Positions 7,633 through 15,486 of a DNA stretch of 64,000 nt are shown one piece after another. The notes below the pieces were generated by a model. That model saw nothing but the letters and a program-made list of their open reading frames with translations, was not told the origin of the DNA and searched no databases. Within the stretch, counting starts at the first letter, position 1. Each line of letters opens with the position of its first letter. The translations under genes were made by a program, and so were the position numbers. The DNA is from Bacteroidaceae bacterium (GTDB taxonomy: Bacteria; Bacteroidota; Bacteroidia; Bacteroidales; Bacteroidaceae). The stretch is from positions 372,001-436,000 of the forward strand of contig JAKSIO010000001.1 in the NCBI GenBank assembly GCA_024398785.1. Reading direction: 5' to 3'.

Positions 7633-8289
7633 ATGATGAGAACTGGTAAAATACATATTGTTTTGTTGCTGCTGATTCTGATTGTTGGGAAGTTATATTC
7701 CCGAACAACAAATAATTCTGGTTTGTTGCCACTTTATATATCAGCAGAACAATTTAAGAATAAAGACAACGGTATACCTTACTTGACAAAAAAGTTTCTC
7801 TCTAAAAATGAATTCAAATATGCAGTTGTTATTTCTCCGTCATTTGAGGAAGCGTCTGTAATGTATATCGCAGATGGAAAGATCTCATATGTACTACAAA
7901 AGAAAAAGTATAATATGGAGATAGATGACTATTTCACTTCAGGGTTGATAAATCTGATTGAATTAGCATGTTCTACGGCATCATATTTCGCTGATTGTTG
8001 TGGTTTAGATGGCGTGATACGCTATTTTGTCCCTAAGGGAAAGAATATGGCCAGTGCTTATTTATGGGAAAATGGGACATCAGATGCATCAAAATCACTT
8101 GTTCGGATTCTAGATCAGATCTGCCAATGTTTGGTTGAGGATGATATCACTGCTATAAAAATGTTAAAAGAAGACATTGAATTATGCTATCACGATTTTT
8201 TGCAGTATATTCCAAAATATGCAATACGTGATACTACTACCCTTGTTACATGGGGAAATGTTTTTTATCCATTTTGTTTCTCAAATTAA
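7633..8289 (+). CDS. Island secreted protein of unknown function
   Basis: A 218-residue protein with a classical signal peptide (about 1-23, MMRTGKIHIVLLLLILIVGK then LYS). The mature part has several cysteines (near CST, DCC, ICQC, LCYH), so disulfides are plausible. I recognise no family. An alternative ATG lies one codon downstream at 7636. It is packed between the lipoprotein and the NVEALA-type gene, so joint expression is likely. Codon use is AT-rich like the rest of the island. Confidence 0.6.
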   Translation: MMRTGKIHIVLLLLILIVGKLYSRTTNNSGLLPLYISAEQFKNKDNGIPYLTKKFLSKNEFKYAVVISPSFEEASVMYIADGKISYVLQKKKYNMEIDDYFTSGLINLIELACSTASYFADCCGLDGVIRYFVPKGKNMASAYLWENGTSDASKSLVRILDQICQCLVEDDITAIKMLKEDIELCYHDFLQYIPKYAIRDTTTLVTWGNVFYPFCFSN

Positions 8290-8321
8290 TATTACCAACA
8301 TTAAATAGATTATTTATTAGT

Positions 8322-8627
8322 ATGAAAAAATATCTCATATGTGTGTCGTTTTTTGCGGCAGTTTGTTTATTCTTTATTTCTTACACAAAATCAACTTTAT
8401 ATATTGACAATGTAGAAGCAATTTGTGGAAGTTCACCAACAGTTATTCGTGAATCAAAAAACGGGAAATGGACTAAATATAATGTTTACAATCCATCATC
8501 AAAAGGATGTGATATTGAATATTGGTCAATTACTGATAATTCACGGAATCGTCAGAGGTGTCAAAATACCGGAACAGTGGATAAGAGTCGGGTTGTTAAT
8601 GTTTGTTGGAAGAAGTTAGGAGAATAG
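8322..8627 (+). CDS. NVEALA-type small secreted protein
   Basis: A 101-residue protein starting at ATG 8322; an in-frame upstream ATG at 8250 overlaps the previous gene and would not give a signal peptide. A hydrophobic leader (about 1-24) is followed by the family hallmark at the maturation region, here DNVEAICG instead of NVEALA. The mature peptide of about 70 residues is rich in Asn, Ser and Lys and has four cysteines (CGSS, GCDI, RCQN, VCWK), enough for two disulfides. NVEALA peptides are a Bacteroidetes family of unsettled function, often next to six-bladed propeller lipoproteins, as here. A strong hairpin separates it from the downstream genes. Confidence 0.75.
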   Translation: MKKYLICVSFFAAVCLFFISYTKSTLYIDNVEAICGSSPTVIRESKNGKWTKYNVYNPSSKGCDIEYWSITDNSRNRQRCQNTGTVDKSRVVNVCWKKLGE

Positions 8628-8637
8628 ATATTATTTG

Positions 8638-8677
8638 TTACAACAGTTCCGCTTTTTTTTAAGCGGAACTGTTGTAA
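8638..8677 (+). terminator. 17-bp perfect hairpin after NVEALA-type gene
   Basis: The arms TTACAACAGTTCCGCTT and AAGCGGAACTGTTGTAA pair perfectly over 17 bp around a loop of six Ts. The T run is in the loop rather than after the stem, so a classical intrinsic terminator is uncertain. An mRNA 3'-end stabiliser or processing site that raises peptide mRNA over downstream genes is equally possible. Confidence 0.6.
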
Positions 8678-8695
8678 ATTAATTCAACTAAAAAT

Positions 8696-9787
8696 ATGAA
8701 GAAATACACACTGTTATTACTCGCATTGCTTTGTATTCTAATCTCTTGTAAAAGGGAGTGTTTTGTGGGAGTTGAGAAGAATGTTGATTTTTTTAATAAT
8801 ACTGCTGATGTAATTGAGGGTCATTTGCTAAGTGTTGATGTTATGGGACCAAGTGAGATAGCTATTGATGATACTCTACTGATATTCTCTACAAATGACC
8901 CTACTGGTTATATAAAGATATATAATATTGACAATTGTAAACTAATAGGTAAATATGGATTGAAAGGTCGTGCAAATAATGAGTTTAATATGACTTTACT
9001 TGCTAGTTCCAATATAGCAAAAACAAACAAAGGTAGCATTGTATATATTTATGATGACCTTTCTTTATTGAAAGTAATGAATATTGATTTAACAATTCAA
9101 CATAACATTGCAATTATTGATACTGCCTATAGAAGTATATCATTAATTGATGGTGTTACAATTTTTGATTTTGTTAATGATGTTTCTTTTACATATACTA
9201 AAGTTCATGAAGATAATGTGTTTTTAGGAAGATATAACTTACCTCAGTATTCTTATAAAGCTCATAATCAAGATGCTGAAGATATTGTTGTATTCTCAAA
9301 ATTAATGAATTTTGAAGATGTTGATGATGCCTGTTATAGTTACTCTGGAGCTGTGTACAAGCACCCAATAAGAAATATTTATTATCAACCATTCCAATAT
9401 ATGGATTACCTATTAATTTTTAATATGGAAGATAACACTATAAGAGCAACTCACCAAAATAATTCTCTGTCATTTAATGATAAGATTCCTGACAATGCAA
9501 ATTCATTTTGTTTTGGTCATTCTTGTAACACAAACGAGTATATTATGTGTTTATATTTTAATGGTGATTATTCTAAAAAATCTTTGAAAAATGAAGGAGA
9601 AGAAAAACCTGAATTACTGATCTTTGATTGGAGTGGCAATTATTTAGGTGGTGTTAAGCTAGGACGTGAGATTCACAGAATAGCTTATGACTCAAGAACA
9701 CAATCTCTAATTGGAGTAAATATTGATAAGGAATCAGTATATGCATTTGATTTGAGTGGTATGATTAAATCCATTAGCGTTGAATAA
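8696..9787 (+). CDS. Six-bladed beta-propeller lipoprotein (TolB-like family)
   Basis: A 363-residue lipoprotein (lipobox LISC, Cys18) followed by repeated beta-rich segments typical of the Bacteroidetes TolB-like six-bladed propeller family. Features seen include the opening DVMGPSEIAIDDTLLIFST, the KIYNIDNCKLIGKYGLKGRANNEF turn and the closing LIFDWSGNYLGGVKLG with YAFDLSG. These proteins are usually periplasmic or surface-attached binding platforms and recur beside NVEALA genes. The residues after the lipid Cys are basic (KRE), which differs from the acidic surface-export signal. It follows the strong hairpin and precedes the CxxC lipoprotein by 5 bp. Confidence 0.75.
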   Translation: MKKYTLLLLALLCILISCKRECFVGVEKNVDFFNNTADVIEGHLLSVDVMGPSEIAIDDTLLIFSTNDPTGYIKIYNIDNCKLIGKYGLKGRANNEFNMTLLASSNIAKTNKGSIVYIYDDLSLLKVMNIDLTIQHNIAIIDTAYRSISLIDGVTIFDFVNDVSFTYTKVHEDNVFLGRYNLPQYSYKAHNQDAEDIVVFSKLMNFEDVDDACYSYSGAVYKHPIRNIYYQPFQYMDYLLIFNMEDNTIRATHQNNSLSFNDKIPDNANSFCFGHSCNTNEYIMCLYFNGDYSKKSLKNEGEEKPELLIFDWSGNYLGGVKLGREIHRIAYDSRTQSLIGVNIDKESVYAFDLSGMIKSISVE

Positions 9788-9792
9788 TCAAT

Positions 9793-10392
9793 ATGAAGAT
9801 TAAAATGAGTTATTTGTTGTTTATGTTATTGTTCAGTTGTCAAAGTGAAACATGGCAAGTTCAGAAAACAGTGCGTAAATTGATAGGAAAGGAAATTATG
9901 TGGAGTAATGTACAACAATATGTTTATGCTGATACAGTGTTAGAAGCAAATAGTGCTAATATGCAATCGGTATTAAAACCAATAAAAGTAATAACCTATA
10001 TTGATAGCGTAGTTTGCTCATCGTGTTTTGCAAACTATTTGCGTGGTACAGTTGCTTTTACAGATATAGTTAATTCGGATAGTGTACAATATATATGTGT
10101 AATGAATTCACGTCAGATAACAGCATTCCAAGAAGCTATACAAGATGTGGATTGTCCGCGTAGCCTTGTGGTGTTCGATGTGTCTGGCAATTATCTTATG
10201 AAGAATGGCTTGGAAAATTATACAGATATGTTCCGCACATTTCTACTAGACAAATACAACCATGTGGTTCTTGTAGGAGATCCATTAAGGAATAATGATA
10301 TTCAAGATCTATATGTGAAAAGTATTAGGTCAATGATAAATAATGATGGTGTTGCAATAAGGCGTAAATCCTTATTAAAAAATATTGAGTAA
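9793..10392 (+). CDS. Thioredoxin-like lipoprotein with CSSC motif
   Basis: A 199-residue lipoprotein (lipobox LFSC, Cys16; the second Met at residue 5 also fits as start). A beta strand (PIKVITYID) leads directly into VVCSSCFANY, with the redox pair Cys75/Cys78 at the start of a helix, the layout of thioredoxin-fold proteins. A later strand (SLVVFDVSGNYL) and the closing VVLVGDPLRN fit the fold. No cis-Pro can be assigned with certainty. It probably acts in the periplasm as a thiol-disulfide protein. The neighbouring four-cysteine NVEALA-type protein and cysteine-rich secreted protein are possible partners, which is inference. Confidence 0.65.
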   Translation: MKIKMSYLLFMLLFSCQSETWQVQKTVRKLIGKEIMWSNVQQYVYADTVLEANSANMQSVLKPIKVITYIDSVVCSSCFANYLRGTVAFTDIVNSDSVQYICVMNSRQITAFQEAIQDVDCPRSLVVFDVSGNYLMKNGLENYTDMFRTFLLDKYNHVVLVGDPLRNNDIQDLYVKSIRSMINNDGVAIRRKSLLKNIE

Positions 10393-10398
10393 AGAAGC

Positions 10399-11754
10399 AT
10401 GAATTTATTTAGGAAATACACCTTGTTATTGATTGTATTTATAGTGTGTAGTTGCACTGACAAAGAGTTAAGAGAAGTATATAAATTGGCAGGAGAAAAT
10501 TGGATACAACTGGATTATGTATTGCAATATTACAAAGATGAACCTGAAAAATACCAAGCAGCTTTATTTTTGATAAAAAATATGCCAGCCCATTATTCGT
10601 ATGTAGATACTAGTGCTATTGAAAGGTATTATGAATATGCATTACAGGTGTTCAATACTAATTCCTCACCTGAAAAACATAGAGATTTATTGCTTGCTAT
10701 TAGTGATAGTTTGTACTCAGGTATAGAAAAGAATACTATTCTTGATTGTAAAATCATTACTGCTGATTATCTAATATACACAATAAATAATGCATATGAT
10801 CAATGGAAGTGGTGCTCTTGGGCTGAACAAGTCGAGTTTGATGAGTTTTGCGAGTGGATTTTACCATATAAAGCTGTAGAATATCAGTCTCTTGATTATT
10901 GGCGTGATACTCTTAAAAATCATTTTACGAGTGATGCTTTTGCAATGTTGACGAATACTGATTATTATGATGATGTTGAATGTGGAACTGCAATAAAAAT
11001 GGCAGAAGTTACCAGAGATCAAATTAACAATAAAATTCAACGCTATGGCTTGTATACACGTGCCGGTTTACCTATATTAAGTGCTAAAGTTATGCCTTAT
11101 ATTACATTTGGCAATATTCATGATTATGCATTATTAGGAACTCTGACTTTCCGCAGCATAGGTCTTCCTGTTGTATTAGACCAAACAGCAGTTGGAGCTA
11201 GATATTCAGCTGCACACCAATGGCTTGTAGTAATGGGCGACAAAGGCGAAGAAGAAGTGTCGGAATGGGATATTTCTACATATTTGGGGTGGGGCTTTTT
11301 TCCATATGAGAGAGGGCCTAAGGTCTATAGAAACACATATGCAATTGATGCAAGACGACAGCAATATATGAGTAATGCAAAACATCCATATCAGTTTAAT
11401 GTCGCAATGAAAGATGTAACTGAGAAGTATTTTGTTACGTCTACGTTATCAATTCCAATATCAAAAGAAAACCGCAAATTATTACGTGACAAATATGTAC
11501 TTATAGCATCTGCTGTCAATAATGAAAATAATACAGAATGGGTGGTAGTTGATTTTGGAGTATTAAAGCATGGAAAGGCCATTTTTGAAAAAATGGGACG
11601 CGAGGTTTTATACATTGTAATGTTTTATAGTGAAGCAGAACTATGCCCTATCAGTAATCCATTTATTTTACATAAAGATGGCAGTGTAGAATATGTTTGT
11701 ATAGATTCTCTCAACACGGCAAGTATGAACAAATGGTGTAACAATCCATATTAA
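10399..11754 (+). CDS. Transglutaminase-fold lipoprotein lacking the catalytic Cys (probable pseudoenzyme)
   Basis: A 451-residue lipoprotein (VCSC, Cys19). The N-terminal helical region (about 25-90, with KNMPAHYSY) and the transglutaminase-like core (about 225-300) align without gaps to the next gene. At the catalytic position the paralogue has Cys239 in TGSCLDY, while here the residue is Ile240 in FGNIHDY. The His (His273 in AHQW) and a downstream Asp are retained. The protein ends after a beta-rich domain and lacks the extra C-terminal domain of the paralogue. It may bind the same substrate without cleaving or cross-linking it. Function is inferred from fold and missing residue only. Confidence 0.7.
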   Translation: MNLFRKYTLLLIVFIVCSCTDKELREVYKLAGENWIQLDYVLQYYKDEPEKYQAALFLIKNMPAHYSYVDTSAIERYYEYALQVFNTNSSPEKHRDLLLAISDSLYSGIEKNTILDCKIITADYLIYTINNAYDQWKWCSWAEQVEFDEFCEWILPYKAVEYQSLDYWRDTLKNHFTSDAFAMLTNTDYYDDVECGTAIKMAEVTRDQINNKIQRYGLYTRAGLPILSAKVMPYITFGNIHDYALLGTLTFRSIGLPVVLDQTAVGARYSAAHQWLVVMGDKGEEEVSEWDISTYLGWGFFPYERGPKVYRNTYAIDARRQQYMSNAKHPYQFNVAMKDVTEKYFVTSTLSIPISKENRKLLRDKYVLIASAVNNENNTEWVVVDFGVLKHGKAIFEKMGREVLYIVMFYSEAELCPISNPFILHKDGSVEYVCIDSLNTASMNKWCNNPY

Positions 11755-11763
11755 TTATTCGTT

Positions 11764-13722
11764 ATGAATAAATATAGATATATAATATTATCCCTATTCA
11801 TTTCAATAATCTTGATTTCTTGTAGTAATCATAGTTATTTATTGTCAGATGCTCTTAGACGTGCAGGTGATAATAGACACCAATTAGAACTAGTCTTGGA
11901 ACATTATAGAAATGATGCTGAAAAATTTGCTGCAGCTCGTTTCATTATAGAAAATATGCCTGGTCATTATTCGTATTATGGGGAAAACATATTTGACTAT
12001 TATAAACAAGCGCTTGAGGTTGTGAGTGATAAAAACATGAGTCCTGATCAACAACGTGATTCTTTGCGTACGCTGAGTACTGAAGAATATCCATTGCTTG
12101 AATTTAGAACTATTCAAGATGTGAAAATTATTACAGCTGACTTTCTGATATATAGTATTGATCATGCATACGATCAATGGAAGACACGCCCGTGGGCACA
12201 ACATTTGAATTTTGACCAGTTCTGCGAATATTTATTACCATATAAATTTCGCGAATTACAAAGTCTAGATTATTGGCGTGATACATTGGCCAATCATTTT
12301 TCTGATAATTTAAAACAAATGGAACCAAGCGATGAACGAAGTTTTACAGCATATGGTGCTCTTGAGACAATGCGTAACGAGATTGTGTACAAAGTGAATC
12401 CTATTTTACGATGGACCGATTATGGAGGTTATCCATTATTGAGCGCATCAACAATGCCTTATATGACTACAGGTTCTTGTCTTGATTATGTCACTATGGG
12501 CGCTTCAGCATTTCGGAGTGTTGGTTTGCCTGTTGTTATGGATTATGTCCCATTGTGGGGACGTAATCATGAAGGTCATTCATGGTATGTTTTATTAAAT
12601 GACCGTGGTATGGAATTTCCTGCACCTAATGATATTACGACATCACCAGGCTGGGGATTTTATCCATATGAACGTTTTCCAAAAGTATTTAGATCAACAT
12701 ATTCACACAATAAACGGATTATTGAGTATAACAAGAAGTCAAAATATAGACTAAAATTTAATATGTTTATGACAGATGTTACTGATAAATATTTTAAGAC
12801 TTCGGATTTGGATATAGATGTATTTGATAATATACATCTTAAAGATAAGTATGTTTATATAGCAATGTTTTCTGTAAATGAAGCAAATAAATGGTACATT
12901 CTTGATTTTGGTGAAATGCATCGTGGAAAAGCTCATTTTGAGAAAATGGGACGCAATATGTTGTATTTGGTGTTTGGTTATGATGGAAAAAAAATACTTC
13001 CAATTAGTTATCCGTTTATTTTACACAAAAGCGGAAACGTGGAATATATTAAATTTGATGATTCTGAAATGCGGAGTGTAACTTTGAAACGTAAGTATTA
13101 TCAGTCTGCTAATGTATTATATATGCGTAGGCGGTTAAAAGGGGCGCAGGTTCAAGCTTCAAATTATTCTGATTTTAGAAAAATTGATACAATGTATACA
13201 ATAGAGAATATTTATGTACCAGACAAACTTCCAATTAGTACTCAGAAATCTTATAGATATTGGCGCTATTTGTCTCCAGATGATTCATATGGCAGTATAG
13301 CAGAATTATCTTTCTTTAATGAACAAGATAATGAAATTGAAGGACAACATATTGCGTGTCAAAAAGCTACATTCTTTGAAATGGAACGTGCATATGATAA
13401 TAATTTGCTCAGTAATTTTGAAGCCGATAGCACAAGTGGCATTTGGGTTGGCATGGACTTTGGCATGCCTGTTAAAATATCGGGTGTTAGGGTTATACCG
13501 CGTAGTGACGACAATGATGTATGCGTTGGAAATGAGTATGAGTTGTTTTACATGGATGCACATAGTAACTGGAGTTCTTTAGGTAAAAAAAACGCCGTTG
13601 CTAATTATGTTACATACAACAATGTCCCTCAGAATGCTCTGTTATGGTTAAAGAACAACACTAGAGGGATAAACGAAAGACCATTCATAATGGATCAGAA
13701 CGGAAAAATTACATGGTGGTGA
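11764..13722 (+). CDS. Transglutaminase-like lipoprotein with discoidin-like C-terminal domain
   Basis: A 652-residue lipoprotein (LISC, Cys20) of a Bacteroidetes family. It has an N-terminal helical region with ENMPGHYSY (about 60-68), a transglutaminase-like core with Cys239 (GSCLDY), His272 (GHSWYV) and an acidic residue in APNDITT, then a beta domain (about 330-440). The C-terminal domain (about 495-640) has the spacing of F5/8-type C (discoidin) sugar-binding domains, e.g. YGSIAELSFF and WVGMDFGMPVKISGVRVIPR. Transglutaminase-like folds act as cysteine proteases, peptidases or cross-linkers, and the actual reaction is unknown. The gene overlaps the next by 10 bp, suggesting translational coupling. 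Confidence 0.75.
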   Translation: MNKYRYIILSLFISIILISCSNHSYLLSDALRRAGDNRHQLELVLEHYRNDAEKFAAARFIIENMPGHYSYYGENIFDYYKQALEVVSDKNMSPDQQRDSLRTLSTEEYPLLEFRTIQDVKIITADFLIYSIDHAYDQWKTRPWAQHLNFDQFCEYLLPYKFRELQSLDYWRDTLANHFSDNLKQMEPSDERSFTAYGALETMRNEIVYKVNPILRWTDYGGYPLLSASTMPYMTTGSCLDYVTMGASAFRSVGLPVVMDYVPLWGRNHEGHSWYVLLNDRGMEFPAPNDITTSPGWGFYPYERFPKVFRSTYSHNKRIIEYNKKSKYRLKFNMFMTDVTDKYFKTSDLDIDVFDNIHLKDKYVYIAMFSVNEANKWYILDFGEMHRGKAHFEKMGRNMLYLVFGYDGKKILPISYPFILHKSGNVEYIKFDDSEMRSVTLKRKYYQSANVLYMRRRLKGAQVQASNYSDFRKIDTMYTIENIYVPDKLPISTQKSYRYWRYLSPDDSYGSIAELSFFNEQDNEIEGQHIACQKATFFEMERAYDNNLLSNFEADSTSGIWVGMDFGMPVKISGVRVIPRSDDNDVCVGNEYELFYMDAHSNWSSLGKKNAVANYVTYNNVPQNALLWLKNNTRGINERPFIMDQNGKITWW

Positions 13723-15326
13723 TTAAGTTTCAACAAATTAGTTCTGTGATATCTGTATTTCTGCTAATTTGCGTTGCAGGTGGAATATTTCTTACTTGCA
13801 ATCATTTTACAAATGCAGAAAACGATATAAAAGATTATTGGATACTTATATCTGTTTTATTAATATCCATCTTATTGTCATGTCAACCTAGACCATTAGA
13901 AATACTCAAACAGAGTCTTGATTCAAAGGTGTTTGTTTCCGGAATAATAATAATTGCTTTTTTATTCTCACTTTATGGCTTACTGCAACAATTTGGGTAT
14001 ATTGACTCTAACAATGCTGGCTTTAAGATAACTGGGCCATATGAGAATCCAGCCGGTTTTGCAATTGTACAGACATTAATGTTTCCATTATGTTTGTATT
14101 ACGCTTTTACTAACAAGTGGTTAGCAAAGGTATCATCTATTTTAATAGCACTGACTGTCGTATTGTGTGGTTCACGAACTGGAATATTATCTTTATTGGC
14201 TATTACAGTTATTGTTGTTTGTAATAGAACAAATGCTATTCATTATCTGCTGCAACACAAATATTTGAGTGTTTTTATTGTAATATTGTCACTATTTCTG
14301 TTTGTGGAATTGTATTTGGTAAAGATGGATTCTGCTAATGGCCGTCTTTATATCTGGCGAATATGTTGGACAATGATAAAAGATAAACCTTTGTTTGGTT
14401 TTGGACCATATGGTGTTTATAGCCATTATATGGACTATCAAGCACAATATTTTGAATTGAATCAGGATTCAGTATATTCATGGCTCGCAGATGATATTTC
14501 GCACCCATTCAACGAGTATATCAAACTGGCGGTTAATTATGGCATAATTGGTATTGTTGTTGCAATTTTTTTGCTGATAGTGGTTGTGTGCAGAATATTG
14601 ACATTAGAATCTAAAAAACGTTGTGTGTTACTTAGTTACGTTGCTGGTATCGTTATTTTCAGTCAGTTCTCTTATCCGTTTGATTATTCTATTACTTGGT
14701 TTGTTGTAGGAATAATAATTATTTTATTATTGCCAGAAATAAAAAAATTTTTGTCAAAAGATATGCAGATTGTTTTACGTGCAATTGTTTCAATTTTCGC
14801 TTTTATTGCAATATGCGTATCTGTCCGTATGATGTATCTTGATATAAAGTGGAAAGAAATGTCAGATTTATGTTTACAAGGCAAAACATACAAAATGTTG
14901 CCATATTATGCTAAAATGAAGCCAGAAAAAGAAAACGATGAACGATTCCTGTATAATTATAGTGCGGAATTGAATATTGCCGGAATGTATGAAGCAAGTA
15001 TGGAAATTATTGAAGAATATATAGACAAACGCAAAGATTATGATGTTCAATTATTGTTGGCGGACAATTATATCAACATGGGTGATACAATAAATGCAAT
15101 AGAAGCTTATAATAAAGCAGCGAATATGATTCCATGTAGGTTTGTACCTCTTGGTTGCGCTATGGTGCTATATGATAAGATATGCGATACCACTAATGCG
15201 TACCGTTTAGCACGTACAATTCTTGATAAGCCGATAAAGGTCAATTCTGAGACCATTGAGTATTTTATTATATACGCCAAACGCATTTTGGAGATGCGTA
15301 GCATGGACCTTCAGCGCCAGTTCTGA
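13713..15326 (+). CDS. O-antigen ligase/Wzy-family membrane protein with TPR tail
   Basis: A 537-residue polytopic membrane protein with about ten or more hydrophobic helices in residues 1-385 and a soluble C-terminal helical region (about 395-535) with TPR-like repeats (YNYSAELNIAGMYEASMEI, NYINMGDTINAIEAYNKA). Family marks are the SRTG segment in the fourth to fifth helix region, a large external loop with GRLYIWRICW and GFGPYG, and the Wzy_C-type motif HPFNEYIKLAVNYGIIG. Relatives transfer lipid-linked glycans to lipid A, sugars or proteins. No glycan synthesis genes lie nearby, so a protein-directed ligase is possible but unproven. It ends 130 bp before the right repeat. Confidence 0.75.
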   Translation: MVVIKFQQISSVISVFLLICVAGGIFLTCNHFTNAENDIKDYWILISVLLISILLSCQPRPLEILKQSLDSKVFVSGIIIIAFLFSLYGLLQQFGYIDSNNAGFKITGPYENPAGFAIVQTLMFPLCLYYAFTNKWLAKVSSILIALTVVLCGSRTGILSLLAITVIVVCNRTNAIHYLLQHKYLSVFIVILSLFLFVELYLVKMDSANGRLYIWRICWTMIKDKPLFGFGPYGVYSHYMDYQAQYFELNQDSVYSWLADDISHPFNEYIKLAVNYGIIGIVVAIFLLIVVVCRILTLESKKRCVLLSYVAGIVIFSQFSYPFDYSITWFVVGIIIILLLPEIKKFLSKDMQIVLRAIVSIFAFIAICVSVRMMYLDIKWKEMSDLCLQGKTYKMLPYYAKMKPEKENDERFLYNYSAELNIAGMYEASMEIIEEYIDKRKDYDVQLLLADNYINMGDTINAIEAYNKAANMIPCRFVPLGCAMVLYDKICDTTNAYRLARTILDKPIKVNSETIEYFIIYAKRILEMRSMDLQRQF

Positions 15327-15358
15327 GGTGAATGGGATACGTCGGAAGGTTATATTAA

Positions 15359-15408
15359 CAGTTAGTTAGCGGGAAGGCTAACTGCGAGTGTTCGCAGAGT
15401 ATATACTC
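15359..15408. repeat. Three adjacent inverted repeats at island right end
   Basis: Three consecutive hairpin-forming units occur in 50 bp. GTTAGC/GCTAAC (15365-15382, extendable as CAGTTAG/CTAACTG) is followed by CTGCGA/TCGCAG (15382-15397) and the perfect palindrome GAGTATATACTC (15397-15408). They lie 48 bp inside the right direct repeat. Such clustering is more than a terminator needs and could be a recombinase or excisionase binding array, or a structured 3' end of the upstream mRNA. Confidence 0.5.
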
Positions 15409-15455
15409 AAATTCTTGTGGAGTTAAGTTCACTATATTACCCCCATTGTTTTGTA

Positions 15456-15486
15456 AAATCGGTTACCTCTTTTTTTGTAGTGTTAT
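15456..15486. repeat. 31-bp direct repeat, right copy (end of folA)
   Basis: This is identical to 6233-6263. On the minus strand it holds the last seven sense codons and TAA of folA and 7 further bases. The complementary arm that makes a terminator hairpin on the left copy is absent here, so folA has lost its hairpin. Confidence 0.85.

Larger units (their letters stand above)
6264..15455. mobile_element. Accessory island bracketed by 31-bp direct repeats of the folA 3' end
   Basis: Between the two repeat copies lie about 9.2 kb of clearly AT-richer DNA with eight same-strand genes for exported, lipidated or membrane proteins. Both flanks are core genes: the exbB-exbD operon and the thyA-folA operon. 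Bracketing by a perfect copy of a gene's 3' end is the usual footprint of site-specific integration, but no integrase, transposase, mobilization or replication gene is present. It may be a cargo remnant, an element mobilized in trans, or the result of a recombination that duplicated the folA end. Confidence 0.6.

Noticed and set aside
8250..8321. Longer start for the NVEALA-type gene
   Set aside because: It overlaps the previous gene in another frame and would bury the signal peptide; ATG 8322 gives a proper leader.
13713..15326. Calling the membrane protein a true O-antigen ligase (waaL)
   Set aside because: No lipopolysaccharide genes are nearby, and the TPR tail and cassette context fit a different or unknown acceptor.
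6264..15455. Interpreting the island as a toxin-immunity or contact-dependent system
   Set aside because: No recognisable toxin domain, immunity-size pair or secretion signal module was found; the transglutaminase pair alone is not enough.
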